A stretch of DNA of 64,000 nt from Diphasiastrum complanatum. Lineage: Eukaryota; Streptophyta; Lycopodiopsida; Lycopodiales; Lycopodiaceae. The position numbers and the translations under genes were made by a program. The notes under the pieces were generated by a model. That model had not been told where the DNA came from. It ran no database searches and saw nothing but the letters and a program-made list of their open reading frames with translations. The stretch is taken from positions 65,995,852 through 66,059,851 of the forward strand of contig CM055099.1 of NCBI GenBank assembly GCA_029204225.1, given 5' to 3'. This document shows, piece after piece, positions 1 to 12,023 of this stretch. How positions within the stretch are numbered: position 1 is the stretch's first letter; each line of letters starts with the position of its first letter.

Positions 1-1804
1 CTATTCTTGTGCTTAGCTACACCATTGAGTTCAAGAGTATGAGCCTGCGTAAATTGTCTTTTGATCCCACATTGATCACAAAGATCATTGAAGTCGGTAG
101 ACTTGTACTCATCTCCACTATTAGATCTTAGAACTTTGATCTTCCTACCTGTTTGATTTTTTACCAATGCTTTGAAGCTCTTGAAAGTGACAAAAGCATC
201 CAATTTCTTCTTCAAGAAGTAAATCCACGTCTTGTGTGACATATCATCAATGAAGATCATGAAATATAAGGCTTTACCTAAGGACATAGTCCTCATAGTC
301 CCGCATAGATATGTGTGGATCAAATCCAGGATGTTTTTTGCCCTTGCAACAACACCTTTATTGATCTCCTCTCGATGTTGCTTCCCATACACACATGACT
401 CGCACATCGTCTTCAAGTGGTCTTCCATCATAGGCAATTTTTTCACCATTTCCGATTTCCTCATCAAGCTAAGGCTTCCTAGGTTCAAATGACCAAGCCT
501 TTTATGCCACAATTCAGTTTTCCATGGAATGGACGAGATAAGTACATGTTGCCCCTTGATTGTAGCATTCAACCTGTACAATTTAGTGTTGGGCTCCCTT
601 ATACCATCCACAATGAATTTGAACTTTTGGTTCACATCCTTCACAAGGCAACGATCATGGGCAAATTCTACTTTTAACTTTTGATCAATAATGACACCAA
701 CAGAAATTAGATTTTTTTTCAAACCTGGCACATAAAGTACCTCCTTGATCATCCTACTTTTGCCATCAGGTGGATGAAAACGGTGTCTATCCCCTTGATC
801 TTGCACACCTCACCATTTGCTTGTGAAACAGACGTTCCATTTTCCAACTCTCTCAAGCTGTTGAACCAATCTTTGTTACCTGTCATGTGTTTTGTGGGTC
901 CTGAGTCAATGTACCACGCTTGATCATCTTGATTAGATGACAATGCTGATAAGAAGATGCTAGAGTCTTCAATCTCACCTTCATCGACAAGGTTACCTGC
1001 TTGCTTTGGTTTCCCCTTGCCTGATTCTGCCAAGAATTTCCAACATTTGCTCTTCCAATGGCCTTTTTTGCCGCAATGCAAGCATTTGTCTTTCTTCTTG
1101 GTTTTGCTGGATGATCCCTCATCCTTATGAGTCTTGGCAAATTGCTGCTTAGACTTTTTCTTTCCCTTGCCTTTGCCTTGTTTTTGGCATGCCACAAGTG
1201 CTTGATCGTCAGTATTTTGACGTCTAGCTTTCACCATTTCTCGTCGTTGTTCCTCCTGCATCAAGATTCCTATGAGCTCGTCAAAGTTTGGCAATCTTTC
1301 TCTTGATGCTATCCTGCTCACAAACATTTGATAAGGTTTTGCAATGCCACACAATGCATTGTGCACCAGCTCAACATCACATATGCGCTCACCAATAGAA
1401 TGTGGTTCATCCCTCATTGTCTTGATTCTGGTCATGTACGTCTAAATGTGCTCTCCTTGCTCCATTTGGGCACTATTCAGCTTTGACTTTAGAAACATAA
1501 TCCTTGACAGATTTGACATCTCAAACTGCTCCTTTAGCACATCCCATGCCTATCTAGGTGTAATGGCATCACTTATGTGGGTATTTATGTGGTCTTTCAC
1601 TGACAAGTTGATGAAGGTCAAAGCCCTCCTCGCCTTCCTGTCGAACACTTTAATGTCCACTGCATTTGGCGATCTTCTCTCATCACCTGTGACGACATCC
1701 CACAATTCCTTCTCTATCAGTATGTTTTTCATTTTGAATTTCCACGCTGCATAGTTGGAAATCCCATCCAATTTGCTATTTTCGCTCAAAATGGACTCTC
1801 CCAT
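1..1804 (-). pseudogene. Copia gag-pol 5' part, decayed
   Basis: Read on the minus strand, gag begins near 1804 with a SNYAAWKFKM segment typical of Copia gag. It stays in one frame to 749 but is broken by in-frame TAG codons at 1550-1552 and 1442-1444. A CCHC zinc knuckle (CLHCGKKGHWKSKC) lies near 1080, and the protease motif (IDSGPTKHMTG) follows near 890. From about 760 the coding sense shifts frame and runs off the left edge through the protease end, the WHKRLGHL pre-integrase motif and the start of the integrase core. This is a non-functional element; its 5' LTR and primer site lie to the right. Confidence 0.9.
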
Positions 1805-3112
1805 GTCATCCCAAAACTGTCTTAAACTGCAACCGTAGGCTAAAATACGTGTTCTGAGTACAATGGCAACATCAGTAGCTAATTTTAAAGACCTGCTAAA
1901 ATTTCACACCAGGGCGTCCTGCCGCTTAGGTGGCATTTCGCAAGCCAAGTCGCTTTTCAAACAAGAAATGCTTCTCACCTCACACTCCTAACTACCCGCT
2001 CCGTGAAAGGGGCAAAAGAGATTTGTTGTCTTCTGAGTGCCTTCTCCATTGCAATCACTCTGTTTTGCGGTACCGTACTTGCAGGTATAATCCAGGCCCT
2101 TGGTTTGGAGGCTATAGCCTTTCGTTTGGGTCAAATAGGCTAAAGAACTAGAAAATAAAGACCTTTCTTGTTTTTGAACTATTTCTTCTTCTTGAAATAA
2201 CTTCAAACTTCACTGGTGAAGGGACCCAACTCCAATTTCAAGCTAAAAATTTTTAATGAAGTTGAAGGCCAGTTTGCACTTCAACTCCCTTTAGCCTTCT
2301 TCAAGGCCCCCTTCAACTCAATCCAACGGCTATCCTCAATCCAATGGCCCAAAACGATTCTAATCTGGGAGATTCTATGCATTCATCTCCTGGATCCTCA
2401 ATCCAACAACTAAGAGATTTTGGGTGCCCTGAACCCTTCCCCTTGCGGCCGCTACACACTCAAATGCACAAAGTACCCACTCCCCTTCACTGCGCGCAAC
2501 CTATCCATGGACTCCTCCTTCTCCTTCACGAGCTCTCCCAGCTATGGAGGGTTTCTCCTATCCTGTGAATCGTGCTCCAGCTTCCTCCAGATCACACAGC
2601 CGTCAGTGGCCACCTGGCTGCTAATTCAACTCCTCAAGGCGCCCTCCTTCAAGCTTTTACAGCTCCAAAACCCGTCCAGAATAACAAGAAAACTTTGATT
2701 TTGTGTTTCCAAACCCCAAACCACGGTTTTTCTCCAAATTTGATCTTGGCTTCCTGCTTACAACTCGCTGACAGGCCAATCCTCTTCCTCTGAGGCGCCC
2801 TACTGCTAGGAGTCTGATGGTTTAAACCCTTCTCAAAACGGTGTCCGTTTGAATGCACACCGACTGCAAACGACAAGCAACTACTTTACGAAATTTTTAG
2901 AATTTCATATGTTTGCTTTTTAGATTCAACTGACAAGTCTTGTCTCTGAGTCCTCTCACAGTTTCAAGCTTGACAAGCCTCAGTACGCTAGAAACTGTGC
3001 GCCAGTGCTTTTCTTTCTGCCTTCAACCCGCCGTAAACCCCGAACATAAGACTTCTCTTCTCCCGAAGCTCTCTTCAACAATGACAATGTATTGTGTACA
3101 CTCCATGTACGG
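1805..3112 (-). other. Unusually long leader between Copia PBS and gag
   Basis: Copia leaders between primer site and gag usually span tens to a few hundred bases; here the distance is about 1.3 kb. The stretch has no recognisable protein domain on either strand and has locally higher GC around 2400-2600. It may be an inserted foreign fragment or an extended leader. I see no terminal repeats that would mark an insertion. Confidence 0.5.
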
Positions 3113-3124
3113 CTCTGATACCAA
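3113..3124 (-). other. Copia primer binding site (initiator Met tRNA type)
   Basis: On the minus strand the sequence reads TGGTATCAGAGC, the usual plant Copia primer site complementary to the 3' end of initiator methionine tRNA. It directly abuts the LTR that starts at 3125. Confidence 0.85.
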
Positions 3125-4088
3125 CTTAGAATCTGCTTCAAACAGGAACACAGATCATGCTACACAGTAACACAGATAGAAAAACACTCTCCATAGCAAG
3201 CTCACATAACAACTGTATTTCTCAAAATGAAAATACATTGTACACATAGTTCTTCACTATGGCAACCCATGCATGGCCCAGGTTGCCATTGACGGTACGC
3301 GTATCCCATCGACTCGCCTCGTGGCGAGGCCAACCGATCCTTATCTACTGATAGGACCCTCAGTACAGTAACACAATTTCTACTTTAATTCTAACTGTAA
3401 TGCAGTCTGTAATAATGCACAAATGAACAACAATTGTGTGTGGACAAAATTGAACTCCTTGATTAATAAAAAATAGAGTACACAGGCATGAAGCAGGGTG
3501 TTGGTCTGTGAGCACAAAAAGTAGAGCTTCAGATGCTTGATCGTTGCTAGATGGATTCTCACTTATGTCTGGGAAAAACAATTAGACTAGAAGGAATCAA
3601 ATAAATCGAGGTTGATTACTGACTGCTAAAGGTGTAGGCTTTATTCTAAATTCACTTGATTTGTTGATGATTGCAATTCAGTGATCAGTACTTGAGAGTA
3701 TAAGTTTGAATCTACTTAATTAACTAGAGTCGTACTATAGTAGATAGCCATCATTGTAAATAGTAAATCTATGTACAAGTAGGTGAACTCTCAACGTCGT
3801 CCTTCTGATCGCAATGTCGGTTGGAATTGACTGACAGTACATGGATGACTTTTCTCTGTATCGAACTTGATCTGACTTGATGAGTGAGTCGAGCTAGTAG
3901 AGATTCAATGGAGAGTGAGTCGAGTGAGTCGAGTTAGTCGAGAGTCGATGGAGTCAAGAGTTGATGGAATGTCGAGTGAGTCGAGTATCGAGTAAGTCGA
4001 ATGAGCTGATGTTGAAGTCGAAGTCAATGGAGTCGGACTTCAACAGTTTTTCAGGATGCTCATTACCGAGTGGATTAAGTCCAGAGCA
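3125..4088 (-). mobile_element. Copia 5' LTR, family B-like, truncated at U3
   Basis: This sequence sits directly outside the primer site, so it is the 5' LTR of the minus-strand Copia. Three short stretches match the two other family-B LTRs (5993-6710 and 48580-49435): the GTAATGAGCATCCT block near the U3 start, the TGTACAAGTAGGT block, and the CAATTTTGTC block near 3448. It ends TCTAAGT where the family start TGTTAGA predicts TCTAACA. The U3 start is lost at the junction with a different Copia near 4085. Confidence 0.65.
3880..4020. repeat. GAGTCGA-type minisatellite inside an LTR
   Basis: Irregular copies of GAGTCGAGT, GTGAGTCGAG and related units fill about 140 bases in the U3 part of the LTR. 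The matching part of the other two family-B LTRs is instead rich in CCTTCG/CGAAGG units, so this part of the LTR appears to change repeat type quickly. Confidence 0.75.
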
Positions 4089-4699
4089 TTCCAACAAGCT
4101 ATTGTGTTGCTAGATTAAGCCAATTTATGAAAAATCCTAGTGTGGAGCATTGGAAGCTAGGCAAGAGGGTATTGAGATACATCTTGGGAACAATAGACTT
4201 TAGCATTATTTATTGAGGATCATCACCTAACTCAGACTTGGACTTTGTTGGAGATCAAAGGGATAAAAAATCCATAAGTGCATATGCTTTTTTATAGGTG
4301 ATGGAGCTATCTCTTGGATGTCAAAGAAACAAGCTACTATCTCATTGTCATCTGAGGGAGGCCCGCGAGTACAAAGCTCTTACATCTTGCACAAAGGAGA
4401 TGTTATGGTTCAAGCCGAGGATGGATTTTTTAGAGAGTCCAATCATCTTTTGTGACAACATTTCAGCCCAAAGATTGGCAAGCAATCCTATCTTTCATGC
4501 AAGGAGCAAGCACATTGAGGTGGCATATCATTTTGTGAGAGAGCAAGTCATGGCAAAGGAAGTGGAGCTCAACATGTTTCTTCAAGAGAATGTGTGTCTG
4601 ATATCTTCACCAAAGCATTGAGAAAAGATTTGTTTATGAAGCAAAGAACTTCACTTGGTGTACTATCCAAATCTATGCTTAAACTAGTTGAAGAGGGAG
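4086..4699 (+). pseudogene. Copia pol 3' end (RNase H), 5'-truncated
   Basis: Only the end of pol remains. Residues from about 4298 resemble the Copia RNase H end: an EYKALTSCTKEMLW block, then FCDNISAQRLASNP and SKHIEVAYHFVREQV. Frameshifts separate the start (near 4090) from this block and again near 4600. A polypurine tract (GAAGAGGGAG) ends at 4699 against the LTR at 4700. The piece joins directly to the family-B LTR on its left, so its 5' part was lost or never arrived. Confidence 0.85.
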
Positions 4700-5352
4700 T
4701 GTGAAAATTGTCAACTAGTTTCGACATTTTATTTGGCAATTTTGAGGCCAACTTGAAATCTCAACTTAGAGATAGCTTCATATTTGTCAATAAGGGCCTA
4801 AATAGTGTTTGTACTATTTTTTGCAAGTAGATAAGTGGATGAGGTCAAGTTTGGACCCATTCTAACTGGCTAATTTTGGTACATTGCATTTAGACTAGTA
4901 TTTCTAGGTTTTTGGTTAAGTACCTAGAAGTTGCCATTTTAGGGCATACTTAGGAAAAGTGGCCAAATGACATTGTGGCTGCTATAAATAGTTGTACTTG
5001 CATGGAGAACAGATCATTGTATTCTCTTATGATGTCGAGAACTCATGTTTGTTGATTCAATGTCCATCTCTTGTGAATTTCTCATGATATCTTGAGTTTC
5101 TATGTGTAGAATGTTGATTTTCTTGTTGATCTAGCTTTCACACGTGTGGACTACTGTACTGTACTGCTGCTGTATGGAAAGGGATAGTACTAAGTTAGAT
5201 CTAAAAGGTTATGATCAGACTTTGATGCATTTCTAAATTCTAGCATGCATAAAGTAGTGATTTCTATGTTGTTGATAAAACTAGATGTGTGAATCAAACT
5301 TGGCTAAAGATCATTGATGAACTAAATGTGTTTTGATCTCTGATTTTTCACA
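4700..5352 (+). mobile_element. Copia 3' LTR, family A
   Basis: This 653-bp LTR starts TGTGAAAATTG after the polypurine tract and ends TTTTTCACA, giving inverted ends. A TATA-like CTATAAATAG lies near 4981 and a CACACGTGTG palindrome near 5140. It is closely similar over its length to the LTR at 50088-50724, and its ends resemble those of the minus-strand LTR at 58107-58748. Confidence 0.85.
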
Positions 5353-5689
5353 CAAAGTTTCCACCTCCTACTCCTTCATGAGTTAGTTGAATGATCATCT
5401 CAATCTCATGAGGTAAGATATGTCTACGCAAGATCTAATTCAGTCCTATCTTGTAGAGTTGGCCTGCTATTAAAGTATGATGAGTAGATTTTGAAATTAA
5501 TCTAACCTTGCTCTACCTTGTTCATCTCCTGAAGTGTGTGTCCCATTATAAAATCTTTTGTAATATCAGCTTACCACTCAAATATCGCGTCTGCGAGAAA
5601 AACACTCATTTCACTCACGTCTCTCTAGGTTAAAGTACCATTTTCAAGTTGTATCTGTGAGAGTCATACTAAATAATTTGAGCTTTTTT
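5353..5689. other. Intergenic, nothing recognised
   Basis: AT-rich sequence between the family-A LTR and a Gypsy fragment. I see no coding domain, repeat or RNA gene. Confidence 0.5.
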
Positions 5690-5985
5690 CTAGGGGTTGT
5701 TTCTCAGTAGACCTCACAAGCCTCCTCATAGACCTGAAGATAGTGTGTCGGGTCAGTGGCACCATCATACCGGGGCAAACCAACTAGGTGCTGGTCGGTT
5801 AGGAGGAATGACTCTTGGTATGGGTACAACATAGGCCAATGGATTGGGTACCCCTTGAGCTCTTGCAAATGGCACTGGATTCTCCTAGGGTATGGTTGGG
5901 TTGTTGGCTACCATATTGAACTGCTCTTGGAGTCTCCGGGGTTGGGGTATGGCTCCATGCCCTCCTACCTGTCATAAAACGTGGG
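5690..5985 (-). pseudogene. Gypsy gag start fragment
   Basis: On the minus strand a proline- and asparagine-rich stretch leads to LPxYDGATDPTHYLQVYEEACEVY near 5700-5760, the usual entry of the retrotransposon gag domain (F/Y-G-x-x-DP...E). It stops shortly after. The fragment lies left of, and is not in element order with, the Gypsy protease piece at 7061-7830, so the two are probably separate remnants. Confidence 0.55.
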
Positions 5986-5992
5986 GACGGGC

Positions 5993-6710
5993 AGCGGAAT
6001 CTTGAGCGTAGGCATGTAGGAACAGAAACGCAATAGGTAGCAGCAGAAATATTCAAGATGAATGATTCAGACAAATTGCGCAAATGAACGATACAGTAGT
6101 GGGACAAAATTGCACTCTGATTAACATCAAACAATGAGTACAATGCTTGAAGTGATAACTTCAGCTTAATTGTTGAGCGTGATTACATTGGCTACAAATA
6201 ACTCTTATTGTTAAAACCTTACTTAGCTTGATTCAGCTAGTAGTATATATTTACAAGTGTCTTCAAAAATATCTTACAAGCATTGAATGCTATTTACACC
6301 AGTCTTTGTATATGTACAAAGTAGCTAACCGCCCTTGGGATATTTAGTTGTCCAATTGTTTTAGGGTTGATGACAGTTTGGCGAAGTCGGTCTGCCACTG
6401 TTGAGAAAAACCCGAAAAACCCGAAGGTGCCTTTGAATGAAGAAAGCATGTAAATCCCGAAGGTGTGAAAATCCCGAAGGTTTGCCTGAAACGGATTTCA
6501 AGGCATTTTGGTTACTGTGTCGCATTTTCCCGAAGGTGCGAAAAATGCGAAGAGGGCGAAAAAGGCGAAGGTGCCTTAAAAATGTTTTAAGGCAAAAATG
6601 AAGATTGCGAAAAATGCAAAGATCCAAAATATGTAGTCAGCCTTCGGCTGATTTTAGGATGCTCATGACTTGGACGATCGTTAAGGCTGAGCATTAAAAT
6701 CTAATACTAC
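5993..6710 (-). mobile_element. Copia LTR, family B (solo or orphan)
   Basis: The minus strand aligns along most of its length with 48580-49435: GTCATGAGCATCCTAAAA, several CACCTTCGGGATTT-like units, GGCGGTTAGCTACTTTGTAC, CTGGTGTAAATAGCATT and ATCAGAGTGCAATTTTGTC. A purine-rich GAGAGGGAGGG precedes the start at about 6710. No Copia coding sequence flanks it, so it is a solo or orphan LTR. The 3' end near 5993 is approximate. Confidence 0.8.
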
Positions 6711-7060
6711 CCTCCCTCTCCAAGCAATATTAACTAAATAACATTAGAAGTAAACACACCTGCTAAAACTTGGAGCTAAGTAAGCAAGAACTTAGAAACA
6801 AAACATAAAATACAAAGTCAAGCTAAAAATAGCCAAACACCAAAGTAGAGCACATGTGGACCCAAAATGACATAACTGTGTCTCTTGTATTATGGATGGA
6901 AAATTACATGGAATGGGATTTCTTCTTATAGAAACTTGTGGGTCCCCATCCCACATTTGCTTATGGGACATGACAATTCAAGTCTCAAAATACAATGCGA
7001 GTCCCTTTTTGGAAACTTGACTTTGACTTTTACGAACTTTTCAAAACCTTGAGACTTGAC
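6711..7060. other. Intergenic, nothing recognised
   Basis: AT-rich, no clear coding frame. It could be decayed Gypsy sequence because Gypsy fragments lie on both sides. Confidence 0.4.
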
Positions 7061-7830
7061 AAAATTTCTTGCCCCTAGTAACTAATGGCACCACAAGTTG
7101 GACTTACACTTGCAGGATGCCGAACTGGGGCCTGACATTGCTAACTATTGATGGGCTCTTTAAGTTCCAAGTCCGATACAATGTGGATGAGATTATATTC
7201 ACTCCAGATCCACCATCAATGATAACATATTCCTTCGTGAAACCTTTGTGTTCGATAGATAACATGATATTTGAGACAAACATCTATTTTGTGGACCTGC
7301 TAGACTTTACTCGCATCTTCCACTCGACCACTAGGAATTGGTTTTAAGGGTTTAGGCTCGAGGTGGGGAGTAGGAACCGAGGGTAGATTCGTTTCTTCAA
7401 GAGCTTCAATCCATCTTTTTAGCTCATTTTAGAGAATTGGGCTACTATGCAACATCATCCCTAAGGGTATAACTATCTTGGAGGCTAGGAGATCGTACAA
7501 TTTTACTCTTTCTCTTACTGCTAGGCCAATAGTAGTACTACTTGAGGTTCATCTTGGTGCTGCCTAGGGATCTCTAAGATGGTAGTTTTTATTGTGGGGT
7601 TGATTGGATCTCCAGTGGGAATTTGATTAGGAGTTGAGATGGAATCGGATCTCACTTTTCCTTGGTCTCTCTCTTGCTGGTATTTTGTCTGTTCTATTTC
7701 CACCCACTTCTTCATCATTCTCAAGTTCTCCTTTTCCACCGTGGAGCTAGGATATTCCCCCATGTGAATCATGTTTTGAATTTGAAAAAAGTACATGAAA
7801 GCAGAACACTCAATGTGCAATATTTAATTC
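7061..7830 (-). pseudogene. Gypsy gag tail and aspartic protease fragment
   Basis: Read from right to left, an EKENLRMMKKWVEIE stretch (near 7730) resembles the gag tail of the Gypsy at 58790-63045. Near 7220 comes VIIDGGSGVNIIS, the active-site motif of the Tat/Athila-type Gypsy aspartic protease. Frameshifts separate the two parts and no RT follows. This is a short decayed relic. Confidence 0.7.
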
Positions 7831-8459
7831 TTTTTGCGGATTGCATCTTTTGAACTCCCAAAATAAACTCGTAAGGTGTTGTATTTGTTGTTTGCAAAAG
7901 CAATTTCACTAAGGTCATTAATGCACAAAATAGTAGCTCACTATTATGCATGACATAGTATCATCTAAAAACATTGAAATGCATTATGGACTTATAATGG
8001 GTGCAAATATTGGGCTTATTTGCTTGTATTGCATGTATGAAAGAGCACACAGATGAGATACTTTGAGCTGCAATTAACACATAATGTCAAATCAACATTG
8101 TCTTAATGAGATTTGAAAATTTATATTAAACATACCATTCTAAAGAGAACATATATACATATTTTATAGATAAAATTATATACTTACATTGTGTTTACAC
8201 TTGGACAATTTAGTCATAATCAAATTTTGAAGCTTGCATGTATAACCTTGAAAGTGTCATACTGGAAATTGGATTGCATGGAATTCATGTGAAATTGAGA
8301 ATGTATTATGAATTGAGTGGCAAGATGCACCACTTGCCAATGAGGGTGTCTATCGACAATGTGAAAGGTAAACATTTAGGGGCTTCATTCCCTAATATTG
8401 TTGGAGAAGCACATACTATGATCTATCTTAGTAGTTTTTAGGAATGAATCCCCTAGGAC
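7831..8459. other. Degenerate sequence, nothing firm
   Basis: Very AT-rich, with short frames only. The right end may be decayed Copia pol, but no domain can be named. Confidence 0.35.
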
Positions 8460-8914
8460 TTTGTACAACTTTGATATTTATTCTACATTGGCATCTGGTA
8501 TAGAGGAGAACACATTGGTTTGATTGCTTTTTTGGATTTAGATTTTGTAGGAGACGGGTGCATAGAAGATCCAAAAGAGTCATTTCATGGCTCTCAAAGA
8601 AGCAAGACACTGCCTCACTTCCATCGAGGTTGAGTATAAAGCTTTGAAATCTACATCAAAGGAGATCTTGTGGATCAAGAGGTTATTGCTGGAGCTAAAG
8701 GTGATTAGATCTAAAGATGTTCTTCTCATATTTGTGACAATATCTCAGCTTAAAGTCATGCATCAAATCCTATCTTTCATGTTAGGAGCAAACATATCGA
8801 GATTGCTCACCATTCTGTGAGAGAAAAAGTTCAAGCCAAGGAAATCAAGTTGGATCATGTGGATACTCAAAATTTTGTGGCTATATGTTGAAACACTAGA
8901 TGATTGTTGAGGAG
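8460..8914 (+). pseudogene. Copia RNase H fragment, 5'-truncated
   Basis: From 8587 the frame shows EYKALKSTSKEILWIKRLL, the RNase H end of Copia pol. A weak DLDFVGD block lies upstream near 8540. Frameshifts near 8820 break the rest. A polypurine-like TTGTTGAGGAG precedes the LTR at 8915. As at 4086-4699, only the 3' end of the element survives. Confidence 0.75.
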
Positions 8915-9642
8915 TGCAAAAATTGTCAAAATCAAGCTAGTTTGGAGCATGCCACATGGCATATTTTGTGGTTGACCACATGCCCCACCTCTTTATACAT
9001 AGTCAGATGCTAATTAAGAGGTAATTTTTATCCAATCACATGCTTAGGAGGTGGCCAAGTTGATCCCCAAAATCAGTGTCTTAATTTGAGGCAATTTGGT
9101 GAGTGTGTACATGTTTCACCTAATCCACCCACCAAATGGATATGATCCCTAAATTAGAGGCTTAGATAATAGTGTTAGGTCTATATCTAATGGTATATAA
9201 ACCTAGGGCTAAGATCTGAGCTGATCCATCACTACTTTGATGAGGATCATTTGTACTTTCTTTGATCGAGATGCAATTTTGAGTTTGAGATACACATTGT
9301 TTTCCAAGGCCGAGTTGGAACATCCATTTTTGGTGGATTTTGATTATCTACATAGTTAATTGAATTTTAACAAAGTGTTTTGTTGTCCCACGAACATTCC
9401 AGGCTGTATTGAATGCTTTGTACTTGTTGATCATAGTGATTTTAGGAGCAATTGCCAAATAACCAATCCGTATATTTCTAGCATAAAACCAATCTAGATG
9501 TGTTCCTAGCAAATAACCATCTAGATGTGTTTCTAGCAAAAATCCAAGGCTAGTGTTGATTGATTTGGACATCTTGCAAATTCCAATGCTTGAATGAATC
9601 TATATTGGAAGTCTAAACACACTAGTTCTTGCAATTTTTACA
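8915..9642 (+). mobile_element. Copia 3' LTR, family C
   Basis: The 728-bp interval starts TGCAAAAATTG and ends CAATTTTTACA, near-perfect inverted ends, and follows the polypurine tract of the RNase H fragment. A TATATAAACC box is near 9192. The first bases resemble family A (TGTGAAAATTG) but the body is different. Confidence 0.65.
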
Positions 9643-10559
9643 CAAGTTATGAATAGAAACTGCAATCACATACTTACCTTACACACTAATCATGCAACAT
9701 AAAGATAATGCATCAAAGCATTGCTTAAATGCAATAACTTGAGCAAATTTTTTTCTTATGTTCAAATGTTAGTGAGAGGAGCTTGAGTCACATAATGAGT
9801 CAAATCATGTCAATTTCCCACCAAATCATCCTTAATGAAGTGAATTCCAGCATTGATAAGAATGTCAAGCATTTTGAAGACGGTAAGTGTGTTGTGAAAT
9901 TGGCCTCAGAGTCCCAAAACGCCCAAGAATAATGAGGTTCATAACTTGTCCTAGAAGAGTCTCGAAGCTTGTTGAGAATAATGCAACCTCTAACCAGCAT
10001 ATGCACTAGCATGCTAGATCAATCTAGTTAAGCCTTCAAGTTATGGATGAGCAAATTGCTAGGATCTTAGGAGTCAAGCTAGCTTCATGTGGTGGCCATC
10101 TGATCTTATTCTCCAACTCTCCAAGGGCCATCTACTCGAAATCTAACTCCCAAGGACAGTTAGGCTCTCCTAGAATCCAAGTAGAGCAAGGTCCGTTGCT
10201 CTATGGAACACATGTTGAGAAGGCCCATTTTATAGAGACCATAATCTACACTTCTAAATACTCTCTAGTTGCCATCAAGATATAAAATTAGGATTTCTTC
10301 ATTTTTGCCATCAACCTAATTCTCTATTAGAGATGAATTGTCCAAGAAGCAATTTGTACATTACACTTTTAAGATCCTTCCCACCAAGAGCAACTCTATA
10401 CTACTATCAAATTAATCCTCTATCAAAATTTATAGTCCTTGAAAATAACAACGTATGTATTCAGAATCGCACCAAAGGGCTTCTCTTTGCAGCTGTACTA
10501 TTAGAGAAAAGGAGACCTTAATTTTACTTGCAGTAATCAAAATTGTGAATAGATTTAGC
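9643..10559. other. Intergenic, nothing recognised
   Basis: Short open frames only, with no domain that I recognise on either strand. Confidence 0.4.
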
Positions 10560-10675
10560 TATCTCAATATTTGTGTGTTCCAAATTCTTCGAGATGCAAA
10601 TAAAGGAAACAACTTTAAATGAACCATTTGTCTTGGTGATTTCAACACATTCCTCCCTGGAAGCAAGGACAAGGT
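10560..10675 (+). pseudogene. Possible LINE endonuclease scrap
   Basis: One frame reads YLNICVFQILRDANKG, a TGA stop, then ICLGDFNTFLPGSKDK. The GDFN block followed by a lysine-rich stretch is typical of the APE-type endonuclease of plant L1 LINEs. No reverse transcriptase is recognisable downstream. The identification rests on one motif and is tentative. Confidence 0.4.
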
Positions 10676-12023
10676 AATTAAAGCACTACTTTAATCAAGG
10701 ACAAGGTAATCAAAGCACGATTGTAATAGTTCCAGAATCTTTCTTCAGATTCCAGGCCACCTTGGAATTGGGATCTACAACGTTTTGTTGTAATGCCTCA
10801 AAATGGATGCTTTAACCTCTAATCTCAACGTTCCAATCCTTCTTCCTAGCATCCATAGAGTCTGGTTCTCAACAACAATATCAGACAACGACAAATCTTC
10901 ACAGTACCTGCATCACATCCATCTCGTGCACCTAGATCAGCTTATGATCCCACTCTTTACTATATGCCCATCTCAAACCCATGCATATTAGGGATATGCA
11001 AATGCAATTTTCGTCGTTAAAGTAGCAAATAATGGATGCACTTGATGTCAACACGTGGCTAAAGATTTTCTTAGGAAGTGTAGGTGGATGTATTTCATTT
11101 TCCCTCATTTTCTCTCCTAGATCCCATAAGCTCATATTATCGTTCTTAGATATTATAGATATAAATTTGATAGGCAGCATCTCAAGAGATCTAATGAAAG
11201 GTAAGATCAAAGCGCACATATGTGGCCAGGGCCAGAAAATAAGGAATGGTGGGGAAATTGCAAAATAAAAGTCTGAGAAATAGTATTGGCACAAATTGTG
11301 ACCTCTACAGCTGACTCTTTAAGTATCTCTCGTCCCTTGACAAAGGGGGAGGAAATGATTGCAGAAGTAGTATTCCTGATTCTTAACCCAGAAGGATCGT
11401 GTCTAAAGCTATAAGCTTTTTGCCCATACAGAGCTCAACTATTTTGAAGGCATAACGTTCAAACTCAATGCATGTGCTATATATTCCTTGAACTATGTCA
11501 TTATCTCCTTCATTATTCATTATGTAAAATTCAGCACAAAGTGGTATCAACAATCTGAGCTTCAGAATTTAAATCACTACATATTCTGTTGTCATATTAT
11601 GTGAAGCTCTTTGAGTTAAAATAAGTACCATGTCAAGAGTAACATCATCATGAGCCATCTAAAATGTTGTCTACATCCTTCTGACAACCTGAGAATATGT
11701 CTCATCTGAATTGTGTGCTGTCTTTCAACACAGGCTGACCACCATATTGAAGCAGTGAGAATCAATGCATAGAAGACGCTCCTGTACCAATTAACTTCAA
11801 CTAAATGTAAACTAGATTCAAAGCCTTTAGTCATTGTTTGTTTCCTCTACAATGTTTACACCCTGCTGAAATCTTATGCAAGGAAAATGCAAGGATTTCG
11901 CTCGTCTCGTGGCACAAGAAGGCAGATACTAATTCAAGGTTAGTCCATTGAAACTTATACATGTTGCCCAAGGTTCTAGAAGATAAAGGGCTGATTCTGT
12001 GTTTGAATACTACAATTGAAGAC
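10676..12023. other. 3' flank of the H+-ATPase gene
   Basis: A short duplication (AAGGACAAGGTAATyAAAGCA, twice around 10665-10720) is visible. Otherwise I recognise nothing. The pump's 3' UTR should lie just left of 12024, but its poly(A) site cannot be placed. Confidence 0.4.

Noticed and set aside
2216-2876. Overlapping frames on both strands in the Copia leader
   Set aside because: Frames in several phases at once reflect low stop density in GC-richer DNA; none shows a domain.
3880-4020. CRISPR-like or regularly spaced array
   Set aside because: Units are short, irregular and contiguous without unique spacers, and lie within an LTR; it is a minisatellite.
6380-6640. CGAAGG-rich interval as a CpG island or promoter of a host gene
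   Set aside because: The same units occur in the LTR at 48580-49435, so this is LTR repeat content.
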